Origin: Alphaproteobacteria bacterium
GTDB lineage: Bacteria; Pseudomonadota; Alphaproteobacteria; Rhizobiales; Amorphaceae
Assembly: GCA_030431335.1 (NCBI GenBank)
Contig: JAUIJH010000031.1
Coordinates: forward strand, 1 to 38,819
Direction: 5' to 3'
Length of the DNA stretch: 38,819 nt
Part shown: positions 25,449-33,924 of the stretch, piece after piece
Layout of the letters: every line of letters begins with the position of its first letter
How positions within the stretch are numbered: position 1 is the first letter of the stretch
Made by a program: the position numbers and the translations under genes
Notes under the pieces: model-generated
What the model saw: only the letters and a program-made list of their open reading frames with translations
Databases searched by the model: none
Told to the model about the DNA's origin: nothing

Positions 25449-25965
25449 GCCCCGTTCTCCCTTGCCGAACCGCCGATGCGCCCCGCCGGAACGCGTCATG
25501 GCAGTACGGGCTCGTGCGGCGCTCTTCAACCGCCGGAGGCGCGATGGCGCGGGCCTTTCGTGCCGACAAGGTACGGAAGTTGCAAATCGAGCGATGCAAT
25601 TCGAGCGACGGCTCTGGACAGTACAATTCGAGTTCCATCATTCTGCGCGCAGAGCCGGTGCGCGGAATGGCTTGGCGAAGGGGTGCGCGGCGATGGCGTG
25701 GGCGTGCGGCGGGACAACGACACGGAATGTGATTCTCGCCGCGCCGCGGGGGTTTCGTGCCGAGGCCGTGCGCGCTATCGATGCCGCGACGGATGCGCCG
25801 AAGTCCTGCCGCCACTCCGGCGCAATCGTCGCCGAGATCGTGCCCGATCTCTCCGCCCCTGTGGCGACGCTGGGGGGGCTTGCGGAGAAAGTTCGCATCG
25901 CGCCGCCAGAGCCGCTATCACTCGCCTGACCGTCGTCACTCCGTTCAGTTCAGAGACGCCCCTTT
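25449..25965. promoter_or_regulatory. Divergent hpnN-hpnH intergenic region with a repeated CAATTCGAG motif
   Basis: About 500 bp separate the two genes, and the central part (25570-25640) is relatively AT-rich. It contains CAAATCGAG at 25583-25591, CAATTCGAG at 25597-25605 and CAATTCGAG at 25624-25632, with offsets of 14 and 27 bp, so they could be regulator sites. An open frame running through 25693-25929 (79 codons from its ATG) shows no protein-like features. I do not call a gene here. Confidence 0.4.
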
Positions 25966-27153
25966 ATGTCCATTCCGCTTCGTCAGGCCGTCGCCGTCGG
26001 TGCCTACATCGTGAAGCAGCACCTCAAGGGCAACAAGCGCTACCCGCTCGTGTTGATGCTGGAGCCGTTGTTCCGCTGCAACCTGGCCTGCTCGGGCTGC
26101 GGCAAGATCGATTATCCGGACGCGATCCTGAACAGGCGCCTGTCCAAGGCCGAATGCCTGGAGGCGGCGGACGAGTGCGGCGCGCCGGTGGTGGTGCTGG
26201 CCGGGGGCGAGCCGTTGATCCACAAGGATCTGCCGGCGATCGTCGAGGCGCTGATCGAGAAGCGCAAGACCACCATCGTGTGCACCAATGCGCTGCTGCT
26301 CGCCAAGAAGATCGACGCCTACAAGCCGAGCCCCTATTTCACCTGGTCGATCCACCTCGACGGCGACCGCGGCATGCACGACGCCTCCGTCTGCCAGGAG
26401 GGCGTCTACGACAAGGCGGTCGATGCGATCCGCCTCGCCAAGGCGAAGGGTTTTCGCGTCACCATCAACGCGACCATCTTCAACAACCACGACCCCGAGC
26501 GGCTGGCTAATTTCTTCGACGACGTGTCGGCGCTGGGGCTCGACGGCATCACCGTGTCGCCGGGCTATGCCTACGAGCGGGCGCCGGACCAGACCCATTT
26601 CCTCAACCGCACCAAGACCAAGGAGCTGTTCCGCTCCGTGTTCCGGCGCGGGGAGGGCGGCAAGCGCTGGTCGTTCAACCAGTCCTCGCTGTTCCTGGAT
26701 TTCCTCGCCGGCAACCAGACCTATCATTGCACACCCTGGGGCAACCCGACGCGCACCGTGTTCGGCTGGCAGAAGCCCTGCTACCTGCTGGGCGAGGGCT
26801 ACGCGAAGACCTTCAAGGAGCTGATGGAGACGACGGATTGGGACAGCTACGGCACCGGCAACTACGAAAAGTGCGCCGACTGCATGGTCCACTCCGGCTT
26901 CGAGGCGAGCGCGGTTGAAGACGCCTTCCGCCGCCCCTGGCAGGCGGTGCGGGTGGCGCTGAAGGGCGTGCGTACGGAAGGGCCGATGGCGCCCGACATC
27001 CCGCTCGATCGGCAGCGCCCGGCCGAGTATGTGTTTACCGACCATGTCGAGCGGCGGCTGAGCGAGATGCGCGAGCAGAACGCCGCCAACGCCGCGAGGA
27101 TTTCAGCCAAGAAGGCCGAAGCCCGGACCGAGGACGGCGCGCACGCGGCCTAG
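25966..27153 (+). CDS. hpnH: HpnH, radical-SAM adenosyl-hopene transferase
   Basis: HpnH joins a 5'-deoxyadenosyl group to hopene, the first step to C35 hopanoids. The radical-SAM cluster motif CxxxCxxC is at C38, C42 and C45 (LFRCNLACSGCGK). The rest matches the family: VVLAGGEPLIHKDLPAI, TWSIHLDGDRGMHD, SPGYAYERAPDQTHFL, and a C-terminal CADCMVHSGFEASAV segment. It is 395 aa, of normal length. It is transcribed toward hpnG, and the two coding ends overlap by 51 bp. The start ATG follows a pyrimidine-rich leader without a strong Shine-Dalgarno. Confidence 0.95.
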   Translation: MSIPLRQAVAVGAYIVKQHLKGNKRYPLVLMLEPLFRCNLACSGCGKIDYPDAILNRRLSKAECLEAADECGAPVVVLAGGEPLIHKDLPAIVEALIEKRKTTIVCTNALLLAKKIDAYKPSPYFTWSIHLDGDRGMHDASVCQEGVYDKAVDAIRLAKAKGFRVTINATIFNNHDPERLANFFDDVSALGLDGITVSPGYAYERAPDQTHFLNRTKTKELFRSVFRRGEGGKRWSFNQSSLFLDFLAGNQTYHCTPWGNPTRTVFGWQKPCYLLGEGYAKTFKELMETTDWDSYGTGNYEKCADCMVHSGFEASAVEDAFRRPWQAVRVALKGVRTEGPMAPDIPLDRQRPAEYVFTDHVERRLSEMREQNAANAARISAKKAEARTEDGAHAA

Positions 27154-27783
27154 CGCGCGCATCGCCCGCGCGGCGGCGAGCGCCGTTCCGGGCAAACGCA
27201 CCAGTTGGGCCGGCCGGCGCGTGAGTTCGGCGAGGATGGCGCCGCCGTCGAGCCGTCCGTCCGCGCCGATGGCGCGCACCGCGAGCGGCGGCAACGCGTG
27301 CCCCACCGGGTCGGAGATGGCGCGCAGGACCGCGAACGGCAGGCCGTGACGCGCCGCGAAACCGGCCGCGAGATGGGATTCGGTGTCGACGGCGAGCGCG
27401 CCGCGCGCCGCCGCGAGCGCGCGCTTGTCGTCCGGCGCGAGGACGGGCGCCGCGACCGCCGCGAACCGCCCGCGATGGGCGCGAATGCCGCCCGCCGCGA
27501 GCGCGGCGGCGAGGCGGCCCACCGCGGCGCTGTCGCAGGCGAGGTCGCCGAGCGGCGCGGCGATGGCCTCGGCGATGGCGATGTCACCGACCGCGAGTGC
27601 CTCGTCGAGCCCACCCGCAAGGCCGAAGCTGAGAACGGCGCAAAGACCGGCCCCGTCGTGCCCCTCGAGAATGCGGGCGAGGGTTTGCGGCGGTGCGGCG
27701 AGGGCGACGACGCCCGGTCCCGCCGCGATCTTCGCCTCGCTCGCGAGCCCCGAGACGACGAGGACCGCCGCCCCCCGCCTCAC
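27103..27783 (-). CDS. hpnG: HpnG, adenosylhopane nucleosidase/phosphorylase family
   Basis: HpnG removes adenine from adenosylhopane to give the ribosyl-hopane intermediate. The 226-aa protein has the nucleoside-phosphorylase fold with SGLASEAKIAAGPGV (11-25), LSFGLAGGLDEAL (51-63), AVDTESHLAA (131-140) and ISDPVGHALPPLAVRAIG. The usual Met before the catalytic Glu in the nucleosidase loop (DMES) is Thr here (DTES), while Glu135 is kept. It starts at GTG 27783, which overlaps the shc stop as GTGA, so translation is coupled to the cyclase gene. Its 3' end overlaps hpnH on the other strand. Confidence 0.88.
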   Translation of the reverse strand: MRRGAAVLVVSGLASEAKIAAGPGVVALAAPPQTLARILEGHDGAGLCAVLSFGLAGGLDEALAVGDIAIAEAIAAPLGDLACDSAAVGRLAAALAAGGIRAHRGRFAAVAAPVLAPDDKRALAAARGALAVDTESHLAAGFAARHGLPFAVLRAISDPVGHALPPLAVRAIGADGRLDGGAILAELTRRPAQLVRLPGTALAAARAMRALGRVRAVLGPGFGLLG

Positions 27784-29774
27784 ATGCCGACCGTGACGAT
27801 GCGGCTGTTGCTGGCAGACAGGTTGCGGTAGCGCGCAAGCGCCCACAGCGGGAAGAATTTCGCGTAGCCGTGGTAGCGCAGATAGAAGACGCGCGGAAAA
27901 CCGACGGCGGTGAAGCGCGTTTCGTCCCACAGCCCGTCGGCATTTTGCGTCGCGGCGAGCCAGGCGATGCCGCGCGCCACCGCCGGATGGTCGACGCGGC
28001 CCGTCGCCATCAGCCCGAGCAGCGCCCATGCGGTCTGCGACGGGTTGGAGGGGGCCGGCACGTGGCCGGCATAGTCCAGCCGGTAGCTGTCGCCGTCCTC
28101 GCCCCAGCCGCCGTCTTCGTTCTGGATGGCGACGAGCCATTCGGCGGCACGAGCGACGGGTTCGGCATCGGGCGGCAGTCCGGCCGCGTTGAGCGCGCAC
28201 AGCGCCGACCAGGTGCCGTAGATGTAGTTGGTGCCCCAGCGGCCGAACCAGCTTCCGTCGGCGCGTTGCTCGGAGAGGAGATTGGCGAGGGCGGCCCGCA
28301 GGCGAGGGCTCGTGTCGGCACGCTCGCCAAGCTGGGCGAACATGGAGATGCAGCGCGCCGTCACGTCGGCGGTCGGCGGGTCGAGCAGCGCTCCGTGATC
28401 GGCGAAGGGGATGTTGTTGAGATAGTCGCGCGTGTTGTCGGCGTCGAAGGCCGCGAAGCCGCCGTTGCGGCTCTGAAGTCCGCCGATCCACTCGGCCGCC
28501 CGCGCGATCGGTTCGGCGTAGGCGGCGCCGCTGCCGGCCTTCGCGGTCATCCGGTCCATCGCCATCGCGACGACGGCGGTATCGTCGAGGTCCGGATAGT
28601 CGGGATTGTCGTACTGGAAGGCCCAGCCGCCGGGCCGCACGTTGGGGCGCGCCACGGCCCAGTCGCCCTTGTGGGTCAACACCTGGCGCGGCACCAGCCA
28701 GTCGAGCGCGGCACGGGCGCGCCGCTCCCCTTCCGCGCCGCCGACTTCCGCGAAGGCGTGCGCCGACAACGCCGTGTCCCAGACCGGCGACAGGCAGGGC
28801 TGGCAATACGCCTCCTCCTCGCCGACCACGAGGAGACCCTCGATGGCTTCGCGCGCAGTGATCACGCGCGGGTCGTCGGGCGGAACGCCGAGCGCGTCGT
28901 ACATCAGCACGGCGTTGACCATGGCGGGGAAGATGGCGCCGAGGCCCGACAGCCCGTTCAGCCGCGCGTCCACAAAGGCGACCGCCTTGTCGATGGCCCG
29001 GCGGCGGGTCTTCTTGGGAAAGCGCGGCTCGGCCACCTTGAGCAACTTGTCGAGACCGCCGAACAGTTGCGACCACGGCGCCACCTGATGGGGCCCCTTG
29101 GGCCACTGGCGCACCGCCTCGGGCGGCACCAGGAAGAGTTCCGGAATGTGGACCCCCCGCGGATTACGCGCACGCGGCCGGACCGCCTGGAGCACCAGCA
29201 GCGGCACGATAACGGTGCGCGCCCAGTACGATATCTTGGTGAGGTGCACCGGGAACCAGCGCGGCATCGACACCAGCTCGACCGGCATGTTGGGCACGCC
29301 GCGCCATGGGATCTCGCCGTAGAGGGCGAGCAGGATGCGGGTGAAGACGTTGGCGTTGGCCGCGCCGCCGTGCGCGAGGATCGCTTCGCGCGCACGCGCC
29401 ATGTGCGGGGCGTCCGGGTCATCGCCGATCATCTTCAGCGCGAAATAGGCCTTGACGCTGGCGCTGATGTCGAACCCGCCCTCGGCAAAAAGCGGCCAGC
29501 CCCCGTGGTCGCCCTGGATGCGGCGCAGATAGACGCCGATCTTGGCCTCGATCTCGGGCCGCGGGTCGGCGAGATAGTGGCGGTAGAGCACGTATTCGGA
29601 CGGGATCGTGGCGTCCGCTTCCAGCTCGAAGCACAGGTGCCCGTCATCGCGCTGCCAGCGCGCGAGCCCGTCCGTGCCGCGCGCGATGGCGCTCGCCAGC
29701 ACGTCCTGCGGCGGCGGCGGCGTGGCCGCGAGCGCTTCGGAGGGGCGAACGGTCGAGGAAGCTTCGGTCTGCAT
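27780..29774 (-). CDS. shc: Squalene-hopene cyclase
   Basis: This enzyme cyclises squalene to hopene and diplopterol at the inner membrane. The 664-aa protein contains the catalytic DLDDTA motif (about 395-400 from this start), several QW repeats such as GDHGGWPLF, SRNGGFAAFD and NEDGGWGED, and the C-terminal GFPRVFYLRYHGYAKFFPLWA block. The last gives the aromatic-lined active site. I chose ATG 29774; a TTG at 29789 would add five residues and lies directly after the hpnE stop. It sits between hpnE and hpnG in the hpnA-G operon. Confidence 0.96.
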   Translation of the reverse strand: MQTEASSTVRPSEALAATPPPPQDVLASAIARGTDGLARWQRDDGHLCFELEADATIPSEYVLYRHYLADPRPEIEAKIGVYLRRIQGDHGGWPLFAEGGFDISASVKAYFALKMIGDDPDAPHMARAREAILAHGGAANANVFTRILLALYGEIPWRGVPNMPVELVSMPRWFPVHLTKISYWARTVIVPLLVLQAVRPRARNPRGVHIPELFLVPPEAVRQWPKGPHQVAPWSQLFGGLDKLLKVAEPRFPKKTRRRAIDKAVAFVDARLNGLSGLGAIFPAMVNAVLMYDALGVPPDDPRVITAREAIEGLLVVGEEEAYCQPCLSPVWDTALSAHAFAEVGGAEGERRARAALDWLVPRQVLTHKGDWAVARPNVRPGGWAFQYDNPDYPDLDDTAVVAMAMDRMTAKAGSGAAYAEPIARAAEWIGGLQSRNGGFAAFDADNTRDYLNNIPFADHGALLDPPTADVTARCISMFAQLGERADTSPRLRAALANLLSEQRADGSWFGRWGTNYIYGTWSALCALNAAGLPPDAEPVARAAEWLVAIQNEDGGWGEDGDSYRLDYAGHVPAPSNPSQTAWALLGLMATGRVDHPAVARGIAWLAATQNADGLWDETRFTAVGFPRVFYLRYHGYAKFFPLWALARYRNLSASNSRIVTVGM

Positions 29775-29792
29775 CGGCTCTCGGTTCAATCG

Positions 29793-31046
29793 CTACAAGG
29801 CTCGGGCGAGTGCGAGGTGGGCCGCCCGCTCGCCCGAGCGCACCGCACCTTCGATGGTCGCGGGCAGGCCCGTGTCCGTCCAGTCGCCCGCGAGAGCCAG
29901 GTTCGTCAATGGGGTACGTGCCGAAGGCCGTCGCGCCTCCTGCTCGGGCGTGGCGGCGATGGTGGCCCGGCGCTCGCGCACCACCTGCCACGGCGGCATC
30001 GGCCGCGCCCCCCCGGTGAGGGCGGCGACTTCGTCCCACACCGTGCGGGCCAGCTCTTCGCGCGGGCAGTCCATCAGCCGGTCGGCCGCGCTGATCGTGA
30101 CGGACAGGCGCCCCGGAAACGCGAACAGCCATTCCGATGTCCCGCCGAGGATGCCGAGGATGGCGGCCACGGATGGCGGGTCGGTCTCGGTGCGGAAGTG
30201 GACGTTGAGGATGGCGCGGAACTCGTCCGGCACGCGCAGATCCGGCAGGAGCGCGGCGGCGACACGCGGCGGCACGGCGAGGACGACGCTGTCTTGGCCG
30301 CCGAGCGGCACGCGCTCGCCGGCGAAAAGGAGCGCGGTGGCGCGGCTGCCTGCCGTCTCCACCGCCTTGAGCGAAGCACCGAAGCGGCAGCGGATGCCGC
30401 GCCGCGCGAGATGGGCGAGCGCGGGGTCGACGAGGGCCCCGCCAAGCCCACCTGTGGCGACCACCGGCCGGCACGCCGCGCCGCCCTTGCCCAGCGTTTC
30501 GCGGATGAGGCCGGCGGCGAGCCGCGCCGAGGCGGCCTGTGGGTCGGTGTTGAGCGCGGCCAGCAGCAGCGGATGCAGGAGCCGCTCGTAGAGCGCCCCG
30601 TGCGGGGGGATCCGGTCGCCGACCGTCGTCGCCGGTCCCGCGAACAGGAGGCGAAGCGGGGCGAGATAGTCGCCCGGCCGGGTTCCGGGCACCCGGCGCG
30701 CGGCATCGAACACCCAGGCCGGCAGGCGGCCGGCGCCGGGGCGCAGCGTCCAGCGCTCACCCGTCGCGAGATCGGCGAAGGCGAAGGCGCTCTCCGGCGC
30801 GACCGTGAGCGCCCCCTCGCCGCCGATGGCGCGCACGTAGGCGAGCGCGGCGGTGTTGGCCGAAAGCAGGAGGTGATTGCCATTGTCGATCACCATGTCG
30901 AGCGTGCGGTCGTGGTAGGAACGGCAGCGTCCGCCGGCCTGAGGCGCGGCCTCGTAGAGCGCGACGGGCCGGCCTGCGGGCGCGAGCCTGACCGCGGCGG
31001 CGAGCCCCGCCAGCCCGGCCCCCACCACATGCACGGTTCCTGCCAT
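29793..31046 (-). CDS. hpnE: HpnE, hydroxysqualene dehydroxylase
   Basis: This FAD-dependent oxidoreductase reduces hydroxysqualene to squalene, the last step of the HpnCDE route that replaces squalene synthase. The 417-aa protein starts with a dinucleotide-binding GAGLAGLAAA motif (9-18), then EAAPQAGGRCRS and the amine-oxidase-type pattern NGNHLLLSANTAAL. The C-terminal FAD contact is LALAGDWTDTGLPATIEGAVRSG. ATG 31046 overlaps the hpnD stop by one base (TGATG). The frame is open further upstream, but that is inside hpnD. Confidence 0.93.
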   Translation of the reverse strand: MAGTVHVVGAGLAGLAAAVRLAPAGRPVALYEAAPQAGGRCRSYHDRTLDMVIDNGNHLLLSANTAALAYVRAIGGEGALTVAPESAFAFADLATGERWTLRPGAGRLPAWVFDAARRVPGTRPGDYLAPLRLLFAGPATTVGDRIPPHGALYERLLHPLLLAALNTDPQAASARLAAGLIRETLGKGGAACRPVVATGGLGGALVDPALAHLARRGIRCRFGASLKAVETAGSRATALLFAGERVPLGGQDSVVLAVPPRVAAALLPDLRVPDEFRAILNVHFRTETDPPSVAAILGILGGTSEWLFAFPGRLSVTISAADRLMDCPREELARTVWDEVAALTGGARPMPPWQVVRERRATIAATPEQEARRPSARTPLTNLALAGDWTDTGLPATIEGAVRSGERAAHLALARAL

Positions 31047-31900
31047 CAGAAGAAGGCGTGGCGCAGGGCGGCCTTTACGAGGGCGCTCTTGCTCTTGGAG
31101 ATGCGGGTGCGCGGCGGGGCCCAGCCGCGTTGCAGCATCTTGTCGAGCACCGGCCGGTAGGCGGCCGCCATCAGGCGCGGCGCCCGTACCGTCCGGCGCG
31201 GGGCGGCGTCCATGATGCGGCCGGCCTCGTCGAAATGGCCGGCGGCGCGGTGCGCGAGCGCGCTGCACGTCGCGCCGAGCCTCGGATCGCTCAGGACGCC
31301 TGCGATGGGGCCCGGGGCGATACCGGCCGCCGCCAGATCCTCGCGCGGCAGGTAGAGCCGGCCGCGCGCGGCGTCCTCATCGAGATCGCGCAGGATGTTG
31401 GTGAGCTGCAAGGCGCGGCCGAGATGGTGGGCAAGGTCGATCCCGGCCCGCTCGGCGAGCCCGAACACGCGCACGCTGAGCCGCCCCGGCGCGGCGGCGA
31501 CACGGTCGACATAAAGGTCGAGCGTCGCCCGGTCGGGGGCGTTGATGTCGTCTTCCACGTCCATCGCCATGCCGTCGATGACCGCCTCGAAATCGGCTTG
31601 CCGCAGGTCGTAGCCGATGCGCGCCTCGTCGAGCGGCTCGAGGCCCCGGCGGGGGCGGCCGGCATAAAGGTCGGCGATCGCCGCACGCCACCGCGCGAGC
31701 GCGGCAAGGCGCTCCGCCCGCGGATCCTCGCCATCGGCGATATCGTCGACGGCGCGGCAGAAGCCGTAGACCGCGTACATCGCCCGGCGCTGCCGCGGCG
31801 GCAGCAGTCGCAGCGCGAGATAGAACGAACTCTTGCGCGGCGCGGGGGCGATGAAGGCCTCGTGCAAGGCCAGCCGGCCGGGCTCGGCGATATCGGCCAT
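31046..31900 (-). CDS. hpnD: HpnD, presqualene diphosphate synthase
   Basis: HpnD condenses two farnesyl diphosphates into presqualene diphosphate. The 284-aa protein is a squalene/phytoene synthase fold with the first aspartate motif DDIAD (52-56) and the second in LRDLDEDAARGRLYLP near 170-186. RLSVRVFG and ALQLTNILRD are typical. The ATG directly abuts the hpnC stop (TAG-ATG). It is the partner of HpnC and HpnE in the same operon. Confidence 0.93.
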   Translation of the reverse strand: MADIAEPGRLALHEAFIAPAPRKSSFYLALRLLPPRQRRAMYAVYGFCRAVDDIADGEDPRAERLAALARWRAAIADLYAGRPRRGLEPLDEARIGYDLRQADFEAVIDGMAMDVEDDINAPDRATLDLYVDRVAAAPGRLSVRVFGLAERAGIDLAHHLGRALQLTNILRDLDEDAARGRLYLPREDLAAAGIAPGPIAGVLSDPRLGATCSALAHRAAGHFDEAGRIMDAAPRRTVRAPRLMAAAYRPVLDKMLQRGWAPPRTRISKSKSALVKAALRHAFF

Positions 31901-32767
31901 CTAAAACTTTCCCTCCGGCGCCCTGGGGGCGGTCAGGCGCGCGAAGCCGTGGCGGATCACCGCCGCGAGTGCGGTCGCCGCCATGTGCGGGCGCGACAGG
32001 TGCACCCGGTCGGCAAGCGGGTCGCGGCGCATGAGACGCCCGAGATTGCGCTCGGCGAGCTGTTGAATCACCGCAATTTCCATTCTGAGCCGCCCATCGG
32101 CCACGGTGTGCGCGAGCCTCGCAGATTCGGCAAGCAGCGTCGCGGTGCGTCCGCCCACCTCGCGCAAGGCGGCGAGAAGCCCATCCGTCGCACGCGCGCC
32201 GGCAAGATCGGTGTCGCCGGCTCCGTTCCGGCCCATGATGTCCTGCGGGATATAGATGCGATCGAGCGCACGATAGTCGTCGGCGCAATCCTGCAGGTGG
32301 TTGATGATTTGCAATGCCGCGCACAAGGCGTCCGAAGCGAGCCAGGTGGTGCGGCTTTCGCCGTGCACGTCGAGCACGAAGCGGCCGACGGGCATCGCCG
32401 ACAGCGCGCAATAGTCCATCAGCTCGGCAAAGGTGGCGTAGCGCGTCTTGGTGACGTCCTGCCGGAAGGCGGCGACGAGGTCGTGCGCGTGCGTCGGCGG
32501 CATGTCGCGTGCGGCGAGCTGAGCGCGCAGCGGCAGGGCGTCGGGCGCATTGCCCTCGCCGCGCAGCGTCGCGTCCATCCGGTCCAGGATGGCGAGCTTT
32601 TCGTCCGGCGCGAGGGTGGGATGGTCGGCGGCGTCGTCGGCGGCGCGGGCGAAGCGGTAGAAGGCCATGATCGCCGGGCGGTGGCGCTTGGCGACGAGGA
32701 TGGAGGCGACGGGGAAGTTCTCGTCATGCTCGTCCTTGCCCGAGCGCCACGGCGGGGTCGCGTTCAT
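31901..32767 (-). CDS. hpnC: HpnC, hydroxysqualene synthase
   Basis: HpnC converts presqualene diphosphate to hydroxysqualene. The 288-aa protein has the squalene/phytoene synthase fold with DDAADH (44-49) and a second aspartate region INHLQDCADDYRALDRIYIP. The early NFPVASILVAKRHRP is typical of HpnC. ATG 32767 overlaps the hpnB stop by four bases (ATGA). The open frame extends far upstream only as a shadow of hpnB and hpnA. Confidence 0.93.
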   Translation of the reverse strand: MNATPPWRSGKDEHDENFPVASILVAKRHRPAIMAFYRFARAADDAADHPTLAPDEKLAILDRMDATLRGEGNAPDALPLRAQLAARDMPPTHAHDLVAAFRQDVTKTRYATFAELMDYCALSAMPVGRFVLDVHGESRTTWLASDALCAALQIINHLQDCADDYRALDRIYIPQDIMGRNGAGDTDLAGARATDGLLAALREVGGRTATLLAESARLAHTVADGRLRMEIAVIQQLAERNLGRLMRRDPLADRVHLSRPHMAATALAAVIRHGFARLTAPRAPEGKF

Positions 32768-33924
32768 GCCGTTTCGCCCTTGTGTGCGCCGGCCTGCAGG
32801 CGGCCCTTCCACAATCCGCCGCGTCCGCGCCCATGCTGCAGCGCCGATTGCAGCGTGAATGCGCCGTAGATCACGGCGATGGCCGGCAGCAACGCGCCGC
32901 GCCACGCGCCGACGCCGTAGAAGGCGGCGATGGGCGCGAAGGAGAGCGCCATCGCCGCCCAAGCGAGCGCCCCGGCGAGGCGAACCCATCCGGTGCCGAA
33001 CAGCGTGGCGAGCGGGGGCACGAGGAAGACCAGCGCCAGCCCCGCGATGGCGATGGCGAGCCGCAGCGGGCTGTAGCGCAGCTCCGCATAGGCCGAGCGC
33101 ACCACCATCGCGGCAATGTCGGCGAAGGCGGGGTAGGCGCGCACGCTGCTCACGTCCGCGCTCATGCCGAGCCAGATGGGGCCGGCGCGCTTCATCATCC
33201 GGCCCATCGCTACGTCGTCGATCAGCGCGCGGCTGATCGCCTCGAGGCCGCCGGCGGCCGCGAGCGCGCTTCGCTCGATCAGCATCGAGCCGCCGGCCGC
33301 CGCCGCCGTGCGGCGCGTCGGATCGGCGACAAAGGCGAAGGGGTAGAGCATGCGGAAGAAGTAGACGAAGGGCGGCACGAGCCAGCGCTCCGCCGCGCTG
33401 TCGGCCCGCAGCCTGACCATCAGCGAGGCGAGGACGGCACCGCGCCGGTCGGCCTCCGCCGCCAGGCGCGCGAGCGTGCCGGGGCCATAGTGGATGTCGG
33501 CATCGGTGAAGAGAATGCGCGGCGCCGTCTCGCCCGCCGCCTCGGCGTGGGCGAGGCCGCAGCGCATTGCCCACAGCTTGCCGGTCCAACTGGGCGGCAG
33601 CGGCGCGGCGCTCACCACGGTGAGCCGCTCCGGCCGGCCGCACTCGGCGGCGAGCGCGCGGGCGAGGTCGGCGGTGCCGTCGCCGGAATGGTCGTCCACC
33701 AGCAGCACGTGGAAGGGGCCGGGGGGCTCCTGGCCGAGGAGGGCGGGCAGGGTACGGGGGAGGGTGTCCGCCTCGTCGCGCGCGGGCACGATGGCGAGGA
33801 TGGCGCGGCTGTCCGCTCCCCCTCCGGCGGCGGGGAGCCGGTCGCCGGCGAGGCGCCAGAAATTGCCGCGCGCGAACAACAGCACGGCCCAGATCGCGAG
33901 GGCGAGGACGGCCAGCGCGCTCAC
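32764..33924 (-). CDS. hpnB: HpnB, hopanoid-associated GT2-type glycosyltransferase
   Basis: This is a membrane-bound family 2 glycosyltransferase of 386 aa found in hopanoid operons; its exact product is not established. It has an N-terminal membrane anchor (about 3-20), AIVPARDEADTLPRTLPALL, VDDHSGDGTADLA, the DXD-type TDADIHYG, and FVYFFRMLYPFAF. Two or more C-terminal membrane helices lie near 280-345. The start is GTG 33924, overlapping the hpnA stop by four bases (GTGA). Confidence 0.9.
   Translation of the reverse strand: MSALAVLALAIWAVLLFARGNFWRLAGDRLPAAGGGADSRAILAIVPARDEADTLPRTLPALLGQEPPGPFHVLLVDDHSGDGTADLARALAAECGRPERLTVVSAAPLPPSWTGKLWAMRCGLAHAEAAGETAPRILFTDADIHYGPGTLARLAAEADRRGAVLASLMVRLRADSAAERWLVPPFVYFFRMLYPFAFVADPTRRTAAAAGGSMLIERSALAAAGGLEAISRALIDDVAMGRMMKRAGPIWLGMSADVSSVRAYPAFADIAAMVVRSAYAELRYSPLRLAIAIAGLALVFLVPPLATLFGTGWVRLAGALAWAAMALSFAPIAAFYGVGAWRGALLPAIAVIYGAFTLQSALQHGRGRGGLWKGRLQAGAHKGETA

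Noticed and set aside
25693..25929. A 79-codon ORF before hpnH
   Set aside because: There is no clear ribosome-binding site and no family resemblance, and the composition is like that of other chance frames; kept only as a note.
22800..26510. A 1236-codon open frame on the plus strand across hpnN and the hpnN-hpnH gap
   Set aside because: It is the complement of hpnN and part of hpnH in very GC-rich DNA; the translation is rich in Arg/Gly/Glu/His with no domain. The real frames have clear families.
27693..31160. A 1155-codon plus-strand frame opposite shc, hpnE and hpnD
   Set aside because: It is an antisense shadow caused by high GC; low-complexity Arg/Ala/Gly composition and no recognisable domain.
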